From Kudoa neothunni (Eukaryota > Cnidaria): a stretch of 64,000 bases of DNA. Below the pieces are notes generated by a model. The model did not search any database and was not told the origin of the DNA. It saw only the letters and a program-made list of their open reading frames with translations. Each line of letters begins with the position of its first letter. Position 1 is the first letter of the stretch. Below, piece by piece: positions 51,630-63,441 of this stretch. The DNA lies in contig OZ199838.1 in NCBI GenBank assembly GCA_964304625.1, positions 2,542,001-2,606,000 of the forward strand, in the 5' to 3' direction. Position numbers and translations under genes: made by a program.

Positions 51630-53330
51630 TGTGTGGATCGGTCGTACGTACCTTTTTGCTTGGACCGTGTAATTAAATTTAGCGTTTTCTTTCTTTTTCC
51701 TAACACAGATAAACAATTAGTAAGTTAATATGGTTCCACAATGTGGCATCTAGTTGAAAAATGAAAGATAAACATAGACAAATGCTGTATATTGAGATTG
51801 CTAGACTCGTATGTGCAGTGACACAATTGAAAAACAAAGCTTTGGCGGGAAAGGATAATTCCAATAATAAGGATGTTCTATTAAAAACACAACGCGGAAG
51901 TGATAAAATTCTGCACGATGGATTTGTACGTTAAAGATTACGCCAAGAATAACACACAATGTTGGAGATGTGACGTCAGGAAACGTAAGGGTCGATTATC
52001 GACGACGTTTAGTGATAAATTGATAACATCGAGAAAAGAGGTTATCACGACCACCATATCTGATGAAGAAATCAATAAAAAGAGTTTCATCGGTGACGAA
52101 AAATTACTGGCTGAAAATAGTCATTATTCAACCTCCAAAATTTATTCAATAAAAACGACATCAAACAAAATAAGTGAAATATCCATAATCCCCCAAAAAA
52201 GTTGACAAAAACATCCAGAACGCTCGAAAGAGAAATCATGTCACTGTGGACCCGGAAATCGATTTAAGTAAACAAAACATTGTTACTCATAGACAAGAAC
52301 AGTTTTGTTTGTATGAGTCTAGATCCAAATCGGCCAATAGAATTTTAATATCCACAACAGATAATACTATACTACATCTAAATAACTGCGAAACGTGAGC
52401 ATCTGATGGTACGTTTAGCGTGGCCCCTAATGAATTTTATCAAGTGTACATAATCCACGGAAAGATATTTGGCAGAATTTTTCCATTGATTTTGGTCTTA
52501 ATGGCGGATAAATATAAATCCCTAGAGAGCTATGAAAAGGTTTTTTTGATATTAAAAGAAAAGACAAACAATCAATCTCCCAAAAGTATTATAATTGATT
52601 TCGAACGTCCCGCTTCCAATGATTTAAAAAAGCATCAAAACATTATAACACATTTTATTGTTTATTTTATTTTGGGAAATGTATATGGGGGGAAATCCAA
52701 AATTTAGATTTGAAGACCAGATATTTGTGATATATCAGTAATCGGGCGCAGATGCGAAGACATCTTAGCTGAGTACATTGGTGGTTGTTTTGGCAGTGTG
52801 AGTTTATTGGAGCGTCATATATAACACTATTGAGATGATTCTGGAATTCCACCTGTTTATCAAGTGTTTACATCGTTAGCCTTTGCACAGCCCTATAAAA
52901 TAAGACAAATTTGAAAAATCCAAAAATCTTGAGATAAATGAATTATCTTTGTATATTGATTATTTTGACAAAAATTGTATTCAAACATACAAGTATCAAA
53001 ATTTATCATAAGGTGCGTATGAAAGATTAATGGATGGAATTGATCTAACAACTTCCGCTGCCGAGAATGTTCATCGCTATTTTTACGGTTGTCTTGATCA
53101 AGTGCGTACTGGATTGCCAATATTCATTGAGAAATTAAAAGAGACGCAGAGCCTTATTGAACAAAATATTAATTTTCTGATATACCAATCCTTCTTCATC
53201 AGGCAATTTAAAGAAAGAAGAAAAGTTTACCAAATTAAAGGAAATAACGTCGAATTATCACCGATATTACGGATTTTTTTATCCAGAGAGCATAGTAAAA
53301 ATGCAGAATAGGCCCACACATGCGCAAATA
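51630..53330 (+). mobile_element. MULE with FLYWCH zinc finger, inactive
   Basis: 51915-52200 encodes a FLYWCH-type finger: YVKDYAKNNTQCWRCDVRKR followed by a serine/threonine-rich stretch. After several stops, 52420-52707 gives part of the MULE core: NEFYQVYIIHGKIFGRIFPL, then LESYEKVFLILKEKT and SIIIDFERPA, where the D is the expected catalytic acid of 'I-TDFE-A'. 53030-53311 is the C-terminal region (TTSAAENVHRYF). FLYWCH fingers bind DNA in this transposase group. The upstream 200 bp is shared with the fragment at 5.3-5.7 kb. Outer ends are approximate. Confidence 0.75.
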
Positions 53331-53439
53331 ACCCATGAGGACTAAAGAAAACACCGCTAAGATGAAATTTTTAAAAACTTGTTGTTTATCTATCTAATTC
53401 AATAGCGTATTAAATTTTTATTTCAACAATAAACTTATA

Positions 53440-54215
53440 TCGGTGGCACACGTTTGTCCTCGTTGTGGAATGCATATGAGATCAATCAATTTTAAATAAT
53501 ATTGACAATCTAATATGGAGATGTCGTTTTAAATGGTTGTGACACAATGCTATCGATACGATCCAATTCGTTTTTAGCAATTCGAAGATGCCACTTTCAA
53601 GAATTATTCATTTTATTCATTTGTGGGTGAATAACTACCCATCTAGAATAATAATTAATGATTTTGAGTATGGATCTCATACAGTAATGGATTGGAATCG
53701 TTTCAAATGAGAACTTTGTATTGATCATTATGATCGAAACCTCACCAATAAGATAGGAGAACGAAATAAGATTGCGGAACTTGATGAAACTCTCATTGTC
53801 CTACGTAAATATAATAGCGGAAAAGTTATAAAAGAACAATGGCTCTTCGGAGGGATATGTCGCAAACAAAATGAAAACCAAAATTTTGAAGCTTTTGTTT
53901 AATTGTTGACAATAGAACAGCATAAACTATTCTTGAAATAATTCAACGATGAATTTGGTCAGGCACTACTATTATTACTGACGGATGGTGAGGTTACAAC
54001 AATATTGGGCAGCTTGGGATGAATCATTTTGTAATCATACATGACGAAAACTTTGTTGATCCGGAAAATCATGAGGCCCATACCCAAAACATTGAAAATC
54101 TTTGGCTACGTTTAAAAAGACTACTACGAGCCAAAGGAACCCACAGAAGTCTCCACCTCCCGACTGGGAATAAATTTACGAATTTTTGTTTAGAAAACCA
54201 AAAAAAATAATTTAT
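53440..54215 (+). mobile_element. ISXO2-like (IS1595/Merlin) transposase remnant
   Basis: Pieces in order: WVNNYPSRIIINDFEYGSHT, VMDWNRF, then KIAELDETLIVLRKYN and KEQWLFGGI (the DDE-type core), a short LTDG region, then HTQNIENLWLRLKRLLRAKG (54,077-54,137). This order is the ISXO2-like/Merlin transposase of bacteria and many invertebrates. At least three stops or frame changes break it (for example after WNRF and near 53,900), so it is dead. Terminal repeats were not found. Confidence 0.8.
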
Positions 54216-54353
54216 TTAGTGCGCTAATAAATGAGATAACTCTAAACTACCAACCATAAAGTATTATAATTTTCGTTAATGATCGTGAATTATCTTCACG
54301 TGCGCGGTCTTTGTTCTGCATTTTTGTTGATAAAATTGAACCGTAAACACTAA

Positions 54354-56732
54354 CCCTGGGCTCCACATGCCCAATTCCGAATTAAATGATTTTAACTTCG
54401 TCACTTTTAATCATTGTTGCCCTGGATTTCACGTAAATTCGTAAAAAATTGTTTTTTATCATTTTGTATCATATCTGGAAATTTTTTTTATCCATATTAA
54501 GCTGTTTGGGATACCGATGAGCCTATTATTAAGCAAACAAATAACAAATCGGGCCATTTTGAATCCCAAATATTAACCGGGTTTTCCAAATCCATTGTAT
54601 TGTCCAGCAATAATGACTTTTTCTGATGCAGAAAGTGAATCTTTAAATGAAATTGAAAGGTTATTGCAGATAGAAAGAGAACCTGAATTATTCTAATGCT
54701 AAATTATTGATAAATTTTAATTTGGAAGGATTTTGCATTATATTTCTATATATAAATGGTATTGACGCTACAAACGAATGCATCCAAATGGATGAAGATA
54801 GAAAAGTTCCATTTCTTATATTTAAAAAGAAAAATCTTTAATCTGGTATCTAAAACACATAACTGGACGAACTGCCAGTCAAAATATTATCAAAAATGAC
54901 TTGGAGGAAGGAAAACCTATTGAAACATTGGACACAACAACCATATCGAGCTCATTTTCACATTTTATAAGAGACGAGATGCTCGAAGAAATTTTATTGT
55001 TCACAAATCGTAAAGATTTTGAAAAATATAATGATCCATGGAAACGCCTAAATTGCATCGAATTAATAGCTTTCTTAGGATTGCTATTATTGGCTGGAGC
55101 CTATTAATCAAACCTAGAGAGTACCAGGATTCAGTGGTATGAAATTCACGGAAGACCATTATTTCGCGCCACTATGAGTGAAATGAGATCTCAAAAAATC
55201 TTAAATTGCTTGCGCTTTGATGAATATTGGAAGCGTAAAAAGTTCCCAAATTCAGCTGAAAAATTTTCCCCGTCAATAAACTGTTTGGGAATTTGTCTGA
55301 AATCTGTAGGAATAGTTGTATCCCAGGACCTAATTTGACCGCAGATGAACAACTATATCCATTCCGAGGGCGTGTATCATTTCTCGTTTACATGCCAAAA
55401 GAACCATCTAAATATGGGCTACAATTTTGGATCGTATGTGATAGTCAAACACGTTATGTCTCCAACGTTTTGCCTTACTTGTATAAAATTGATGAGTGCT
55501 GTGAAACAAATCTAAGTTTTGAAGTTGTCACTGATTTGACTCAACATTTGTTAGACTCGGGAAGAACTATTACATGTGATAATTATTTCACTTCCTGGAA
55601 GCTAGCTCTATGTCTACGAGAAAGAAAAACGTCCATTCTTGGTACGGTACGCAAATGTCGAATGTTTATTCCACCTGAATTTCGACCAAATAACTCTCGA
55701 AAGATATTTTAATCGTTATTTGGTTTCTATAGGTCATTTACCCTAATTTCTTCTGTACCGATGAAAAATAAGACTGTAATAATCCTTTCTTCGGAGGATC
55801 GTACTCCAAGCTTTAGTTCAGAGTACCATCGTAAACCCAAAACAATTTTGGATTATAATGTATAGACATGGGGCGTTGACACATTGGATCAATGCGTTTC
55901 CACGTACACATGTAAAAGAGAATGTAGACGGTGGTCGTTTGCTGTATTTTGTCAAATACTCGATATAGCTGCGTTCAATGCATTTGTTGTCTTTATTCAT
56001 GACAATCCCTATTATTGTGACATAAACAAGTCAAATCGTCGCCAACAATTTTTCATGGATTTGTCCATGTCAGTAATTAAGCCCGAACAGGAAAGGAGAT
56101 ATAAAATTGCATTTGTTTCTAACCAGCCTGCTATTAAAAGAACAATGGAAATAGTTGGTTTCGGATTTAACAAAGAAAGTGATCCTCCAGTGGAAAACCA
56201 AGAAAATAATCAAAGAAAGCGATGCTGTTTGTGTCCTACCAGTATTGTACATCGAATCAACGAAGTATGTCACTTAAGTGATCGAGGTGTTTGTAATGAA
56301 CATTCAAAGAAAAAACATTATTTGTTTAAACTGTGACTCACAACAAAAATAATTTAAACACATTTTTGGTCCATAGTTTTTTATTGAATGATACGTGAAT
56401 GTTTATAACGGTTGGAACATATGGTAGAAATGAATTTAAAATAAATAATTATTCATTTTGCTAATTAACTTCATAGAAATGTTAATTAAAATACAGATAA
56501 ATTAAAGCTGACACCGAATAAATACATTTTAATAATAGGAAATTATAATAATAATTCTTTTTGAGTTTTTTATGCGTAATAGTATAGTTTATCTTACTAC
56601 CTCTAACTATTTTATTTTTGTTTATATCTCATATATAATGTGACCTGGTAATAGTAGAAGAGTTAATTTAAGATTAAGTTATAATACTGCATTCAACGTA
56701 AGTTAATCCCAGGGGGACCCATGAGCCAAGGG
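54354..56732 (+). mobile_element. piggyBac transposon, mildly decayed
   Basis: The left end reads AAACACTAACCCTGGGCTCC and the reverse complement of the right end AAACACTAACCCTTGGCTCA, so the tips mirror each other from CCC inward. The flanking tetramers are CTAA and TTAG, one base off TTAA. The transposase occupies 54,611-56,336 in plus orientation. A related TTAGTGTTTA tip also lies just outside at 56,758. The element is a different family from the one at 1.0-3.6 kb. Confidence 0.8.
54611..56336 (+). pseudogene. piggyBac transposase with C-terminal zinc finger
   Basis: An acidic N-terminus (MTFSDAESESLNEIERL) is followed, after a damaged stretch, by FSHFIRDEMLEEILLFTN and ELIAFLGLLLLAGAY. 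The catalytic region has DEQLYPFRGR (first Asp), TITCDNYFTSWKLA (second Asp), then after another damaged stretch DQCVSTYTCKRECRRW and LDIAAFNAFVVFI. It ends with a cysteine-rich finger, CCLCPTS, then C-LSD-GVC and H, typical of piggyBac C-termini that bind the element ends. About four stops or frame changes remain, for example near 54,695, 55,107 and 55,712. Confidence 0.85.
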
Positions 56733-57861
56733 TTAGTGTTTACTGGAGAGCCAGGAGGTTAGTGTTTAAGGGTTAATCATAAAACTTTATGGAGTGATTA
56801 AATAATATTTTGAGATTTTCATCTAATAAGGATTTTATAATTTAATTAAATGTGTACTCATTTAAGGTTATATTTACGATTTTGTTATTGTTTAAAGTAA
56901 TTACTTGGAGATAAATTTATCCATCTATCTGTTTTTAAAGGAGCTTACTTAATACAACAAATTTTTAGCTTATTAAACATCCAATCTTTATTAAATAACA
57001 ATGGATGATAAACATAGTAAGTATAAAATTGAAGGCTGTGTATAAATAGTAAATAAATGTATTTTTATCAACCCCCATTTGTTATTCGCCTCGTTTACAA
57101 CCTTAAATATTTCGTGATATTTTTATACATAGCATTAATTCTTGAGCAAGAATACATTTAGGGGGTGAAAATTTGAGCCATAGTAATAAAAAACATATTT
57201 TATGGTTAATAAAGAATTTTACCATATGAATGCATTAAAATATTACAGTGATAAATTTTTGAATAGAATTTTACATTGTTACTTAATAACTTCAAACATG
57301 ATGTTTCCTAAATATTTTCTTGTCTAGAAGTAAAGGCAGCGGTTGTATATAAAAACAAACATATATAAAAATTATTTTAGGAACAGTAGAAATTATTATT
57401 AAATGTCTTTTAGGAGATATTTAAAAGATGACTTGGTTAGAGTTTTTCAAAATCCGTTCGCACTGATAAAATCAATAGAATGGTTATGTGTTCATTGAGA
57501 CATAATAAGATTGGATGTCCCGAAGAGTTAGATTCACTAAATAAATACCCGATATAATAAAGAGAACTTACAATATTCCTCCAAAGGTTAATATTTTAAT
57601 TAGATATTATCTTAAGGAAACATTTAATCGTATAAAGACGCTTGATTCCATTAAAAGTACTAATTAATTGACCACGCCGATATGAGTTCGATTATAAACA
57701 TTAATTTATATAATTTAAAACTATTTTTTTAAACTCACCTAATCATTATAAAGTTTCAGTATATTTCTCTGATAATTCATTAATCATTATATCCTAAAAT
57801 AAGAAAATTCGGATCAATTGTATTCCGATCCATCAATTGAGAGGTTATTTGGTTGTCAACC
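56733..57861. other. AT-rich spacer upstream of gene B
   Basis: No exon was seen. The right end must hold the gene B promoter, but no clear core element stands out. Confidence 0.5.
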
Positions 57862-60800
57862 ATGAGAATATCTGAATTTCTCTATATTGTTTTGGGTATT
57901 TATCTAGTTGAATTTAAATATTAATACAAATTTAGGTTTTACAATATCAAACATAATCAATGCTAATAGGATTTCAAGTCCTCAAGCTACACCTGTACCT
58001 GCTCCGACGGCGAAGACGTTTAAATACCAGATTGTGAAAGCTTCAGCGGGTAGAACAGACGAAATTCAACTCAATCTCGCTGGCACAGATTATGAAACTA
58101 ACAAAAAGTGTCGTATAATGCGATCTAACGAAGCAGAAATCGCAGCTGCTACCGGTACTACTACACCAGCGGTTTTTACAGACATCCCCAACTGCGCTGT
58201 TAATGACAATACTAACGCTAGTGGTAAATGTGTTGTCGACTGTAATACTAATGCGAATCTTATTGATTACAGTAAGCTGTCACCAAGAACGAAATACATA
58301 TACGTCTATGTCGGCGCTAACACAGTTGCTGTTAGAGACGTAGTTAAAGGGGCAGGATCAAAAGTATTCGGATGTTCAATACGTAAATCCATCATATTTA
58401 ATATAAAAGATAAATTTCATTTAGCATTGTTGGTTAATCCACAAATTATTGTGTCCACAGAAAATACCGACAATAATAAGCGGCTGAAAATGGCTGCAAA
58501 AAACTTGCGCACCTGTAGATTGTCCTATTTATTACAAAGATATTAAATATGTGGATGGTACCGCGGGGAGCACTTGTATTGTTGACAACACTAATAATCA
58601 AGTGGAATTTGATTTATTATTACCGCATTATGAAGTGAGATGCGTAAATTATCCCAGTTTTTTTTACAATATGCCCAATGAATATATGAAGAAAAACATA
58701 GCTATTTATCAGCCTCAGTTTTACATTGTTGCCAAGGCAGGAAACAAAGTGGGAATTAAATTCGCCAACTCTCCATCGTCTGAAATATGCCGATTTAGTC
58801 TTAAAGATGGTAAGGATGCAACAAATACTCAAAAATATACTTCAGTTTGTGGTGGAACTGATAAAAATTGTTATGCTCCTTGTAAGGATGTTGTGTTAAA
58901 CGGTATCGAAAGCAAGTTAATTTATGATATTTTGATCCAAACCAGACATCACGACATAACAGCTATTGGTGCTAAATTGGATGGATACAAACAAACTAAA
59001 TTTGGTAATCCATAGATTAATGTGAGTTTTATCATTACCTCGTTTAGCAATTACTGAACAAAATGAAGGATTACTGTCAATGTACACACACCAGGGAGTG
59101 TCATTTAATGGTGCCTCATTTAAAGGAGAAACTAATTCAGGAATTAATAAATGTACCCTTAAATCCTACTTGGCAGACAAAATCAAACCCGAATCTCCAG
59201 TGGAAACAACATGTGACGAGGGAAGCACCGATGCCGGCAAATGCAAAACTGATTGTACAACAAAATTAGTGATCCAAGGATTTACACCGGGGAAAGCATA
59301 CATGATTGAAATCGCATTAGATAACAGCGATAATCAAAATATTTTAAAAGAACATATATTCATAAGAACAAGTAAATGATTACATTTATTCTATAAAATA
59401 ATGAATTATAAAGAAAAGGGACAAAACAAAGCATATGGAGCTACTGTTCCAACAAAGACAGACACGACAGTCTCTCTTACAGCTATTGCCGGATCTTCAT
59501 CTGGAAATAAGAAAATGGAACCTACCTGTGAGTATTTGATAGGTCCTGCTGGAATAGATAGTTTTTACCCCGCGAAATGCAATGGCAACACCCCATGTAG
59601 AGGGATTTGCAGTGAACAAGTTACGATAGAAGACCTTGAGCCAAACACGCCTTATGACATCAGAGTGATCGCACATAAAGAATACGCCATAAATGATTAC
59701 ACAAATATACGAACAGGTCGTTGAAGTTATAATTTACTCTTTAAATTTTTGATAGAATTAACAACATTAACGTTAACACATAAGATCACAGTGGATGGTT
59801 TGTCATTGAATGCACGATTAAATTCTGTGGATCCAAGAGCAACTTGTAGTTATATCGTAAAAAAGAAGAATGGTAACGATTACACAGACTTTTACACATG
59901 CCCATCGGTGGCGAAAATAACGACACCTGTTACCACCAAAGTAACACCAAAAACAGTACCAACTGGTCCTTCCCGGTTAAATTCTGCAGATCTCAACATA
60001 GCTAGAATTGCTGTGCCGATGGAAGCAGATAATAGTTTAATGCCGATGGCAAAATCATCGGTTTCAGATAATTCAGATACACAACGTGCTGGTATTGATA
60101 ACAGCAAAAACACATGTTCGTCAAATCCCTTTTGCAATTCCATAAAATTTACCGAGTATGATGCAACAAATACATACAAAATTTTAGTCACGGCTATCGG
60201 AAAATCTTCAGAAAAAGAGCTTCTAATAGAATCAAGTACAACAATTAATGCTTCAATGAACGTCACTATTAAGAACTTTTTTACCGAAACTTACATTAGG
60301 TGCACCACAAGTAAACCCAACCGACTCCTCAAAATTGATATCAGTCGTCATTACACGTGATGGGAACAGTTTCATTGTAACCACCACACTTCCAGCCGGT
60401 ATGAGCGATGAATCAAAATGCAAATGGGAGTTACGTAACAGTAGTGTCAAGTCTAACGCGGTAGTAAAATCTTGCATGGGAAAAGACGTCGACAGATGTA
60501 CTGCCTTTAAAACCTGTAAAGAATTCAAAATAAATGATTTGCCTGATGGAAACAACTATTATTTGACTGTTTACAATGCTCAAGATGATACAATTTTCGG
60601 GAGTGCCGACATACAACAAGGTACCTTATTTGTTCATAATGTGATTTAATGTTATACATCGTAGGAGCAAAGAGTAGTTCAGGGTGAGCTTACTAATATG
60701 CTATTATGAAACTTAATATTTTTTAGGGAAAAAACAAAACTTTTGTAAATATTTTTAGATGCTAATATTCGAATTAAACCATATTATAGAATAATTCTGT

Positions 60801-60868
60801 CGTGCGTCGCTTTGGTTGTGGTCATAGCGATAATAGGATTTGTGATATTGAAGAAGAAAAGTGACTAA
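57862..60868 (+). CDS. Surface-protein gene B: 8-exon type I membrane protein with Cys4 FN3-like repeats
   Basis: Exons: 57862-57895, 57936-58382, 58425-59004, 59048-59371, 59414-59716, 59756-60235, 60300-60620 and 60759-60868. Exon 1 starts the signal peptide (MRISEFLYIVLG). Exons 2-7 hold domains with C-x(15-22)-C-x(5-6)-C-x(3-4)-C, for example CNGNTPCRGIC and CGGTDKNCYAPC, each followed by a strand such as LEPNTPYDIRVIA or FTPGKAYMIEIAL. All introns are phase 1 and 38-66 nt apart from the last (138 nt). Exon 8 is a transmembrane helix (LVVVIAIIGFVIL) and tail KKKSD, which fits a C-terminal KKxx retrieval signal. Internal exons are multiples of three except exon 3 (580 nt), where frame slips by one base at the A-run near 58,500. 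About 865 residues if that base is an error. Paralog of gene A; function unknown. Confidence 0.8.
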
Positions 60869-62290
60869 ATTAAATTTTTTTTAATTATAATTATTAGTTA
60901 ATATTTCTAATCTGAATTATTCTATCACGTAGTATTCTTTGACGATTGAATTCATTCTTTACAATTATTATTTAGACCGTATCGTCTGTGACTTTAGATA
61001 GAAATTAAGGTTATCGATGTTTATTTTAATAAAATTATGATTGTAAGATTTTCCTTATTTTTCTATTGATACAGAATTATTTTTTATGACACTGATTGTG
61101 GTTTAAATTTTTGTTTGAAATCCCTATAAATTTAATCAAAAGAATCCAAGTTAAAAAGTTTATATTTTGCGATTGATTTTATTTTGAGAATATATATAAA
61201 ATAATTCTTCTTATTAAAAATAATATAATATTAAATCCAATGTAATATTTGTCTTCTTATCTAACATGTTATACGTTATTAAAATTAATGAGTATTCAAA
61301 TAATTGTTAAGCATTAACTTAATAGTTTTTAAATATTATTCGATATTTTTATATAGTTTAATAAAACTTTATAGTTGAATTATTATTTTTAGTTATCAAT
61401 TACAAATAATTCATTTATGCCTTAAAAAGAAAATGGAGTATTCACATTTAAAAAATTTTCTGATAATTATCTCTAATAGTAAATTAAATATTTTTAAATC
61501 TTTTCCTAACCGAACGAGGTTTTACCTTATTCGAATAGTTCACATGTTCTGGTATAAATCGCACATAAATAGACGTTATAATGAGAACAATTAAAAAAAT
61601 TAAGACTAATTTTCAAATAATTATTAGATTTGAGTTACCTCTCATTTAAAATTTTGGTAATAAACTCCAAAAACATTATTTTCATGATATTTATCGTAAT
61701 GTTGGCCTACTATTTTCAGATATACATATTTTTCTATGACAATCGGCAATTGAGTCGCATAGTTTAAAATATGTCGTATTTCAAATTGATTTGATATTAT
61801 TTTAATTTTTGGATAAATCTAAACATTTCAGCGTGAGAATGTTCAAAGCGGGAGTAAAAATATTGAATATCTCAGTAGAATTAGATGTAAAGTGGACGCT
61901 TTACGTCAGTCTTTAAGGAGCATTGCACAAAGAAATTGATATTTAATTTATCACTAACCCTTGAGAATTTCATTTAAATTTTTTCAAATTCCTTCTTTAC
62001 GCAATTCGTCGGGAATAATGCTAGAGACGTAACCCGTTTCAAAAATAATCTAAAGTCAACGCTGGGATCATAATATTTGGACAAGACTATTTTTTTATTT
62101 TTCCGCACACACATTGTCGCGGGTGAAACAAACGAAAATCGATTAAACTTTACGATTGTCTTTGAAAGAATTATAAGAGACCATTACAAAATCTATAATT
62201 CTATTCTTGGGAAGTTTTAAGCTATCCCTTTTTGAAGAATTCCTTGCACTTTTTAGAGTTTTTTAATATCTGACATTAATATATAAACAA
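60869..62290. other. Non-coding, AT-rich
   Basis: 3' flank of gene B. No exon or recognisable repeat was found. A 26-codon ATG frame at about 61,839 has no support. Confidence 0.5.
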
Positions 62291-62620
62291 GAGGGAAGAC
62301 ATTATTAATATAAGATGCCATGGATTGTACACAACTGAAAGAACTTTTCTGGGGACAACAATTGAATGTGCCATCAACGATCCCAATGGTCATATAGACA
62401 GAATGTTTGAGATGTATCAGATTTTTCTTAATTGTAAAGTAAGAAATCTACTATTATCATCAGGACCAGATTTAGGCAGGTAAAATTTCTCTCTTAACAT
62501 TGTTTTTAAATTATTATAAACATCATGTAATGATATTGTTTCAATATTCATTCGCTTAAGAATACCTTTTATATATGATGTTTTTGACATATTTGGAATA
62601 TCTCACTAGGTTTTAATTAT
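62291..62620 (+). CDS. Possible orphan exon pair of unknown gene
   Basis: Between an AG at 62,290 and a GT donor at 62,480 there are about 63 open codons with non-biased composition: INIRCHGLYTTERTFLGTT, then IECAINDPNGHIDRMFEMYQ and IFLNCKVRN. A candidate second exon follows after CGCTTAAG at about 62,560, continuing in frame as IPFIYDVFDIFGISH before a stop. The text is less AT-rich than its surroundings and reads like real protein, but I do not recognise it and see no upstream exons. It could equally be a piece of an unlisted transposon. Confidence 0.3.
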
Positions 62621-63216
62621 TCCAGATCACATTATAAAGTTTTTCTGAAAGGTATGCAGTGTTTTCGGCAATATTATTTATACAAAGTCTATGAATTTTT
62701 TATTTGTTTCTTCAAAATTTATATGATCACGAAATCCCAACTCATTAATTGATTTAATTTCATTCATTGGAAACGACCTCAACTATCCTATACATGTCTT
62801 TATTTAGCATCTCAAATGTTTAATATTCGTATTTTAATAATCAGTGGCGTAGAAATAATTGCCGTAATACAGTAGCAGTAGCGCACGGTTATTGTGCATT
62901 TTTAAAAATAGTGTCGAAAATTCAAAATATATGAACTAATTATAGACATAAATCGTAAGATAAGCGTAAAATATATCGATAAATATAATTATAGAATTAA
63001 GAAATAATTTTTTAATTGGGAAAAATAGGAGTGCATGCTTATTACGCACTTGAAATCTGTTGTTTGATCACGTTGGCATGGTTAATTTGCAGTAGGAAAA
63101 TAGGAAAAATTATCATTTACTTTAAGAAAACATGTAGATTATTAAATAATTGGAAAAATTAGGAACTAAGAGTGACTCTAAAGCGAATATTGTTAGTCGC
63201 TCCGGTCCTAAAATAG
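62621..63216. other. Non-coding, AT-rich
   Basis: No feature was seen beyond AT-rich background. Confidence 0.4.
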
Positions 63217-63438
63217 TCACCACATTGAATACAATTGTATAAATAAAATAAAAAAATTAAAACTGCTCGATATAAGAATGAATGGATCGAACTTTCGACA
63301 ACGAGAAATATAAAGCTGTCCAGATAGAACAATATAATAGGAAAATAAATTAGCCAATGACATAAAGGACGGCACGAATGACAACACTCCTATAACTGCC
63401 GATCGAGGACGGTTCCATGAGTTTTCTTCGAGAGTTGG
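63217..63438 (-). CDS. Possible exon of a small multi-pass membrane protein
   Basis: After an AG acceptor (63,441-63,439) the minus strand is open to a stop at 63,217. It is very hydrophobic: NRPRSAVIGVLSFVPSFMSL, then LFSYYIVLSGQLY and FNFFILFIQLY. The 'R-AVIG-L-F-P-F' stretch recalls the last membrane segment of TMEM230/TMEM134-type proteins, but the following part does not match in this frame, and no upstream exon was found. Low certainty; it may be chance hydrophobicity from AT-rich DNA. Confidence 0.2.
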   Translation of the reverse strand, partial: PTLEENSWNRPRSAVIGVLSFVPSFMSLANLFSYYIVLSGQLYISRCRKFDPFILISSSFNFFILFIQLYSMW

Positions 63439-63441
63439 TCT

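Noticed and set aside
59892-60266. Open frame of 124 codons on the minus strand
   Set aside because: It is antisense to gene B exon 6, whose plus-strand frame fits the family's domain and phase pattern.
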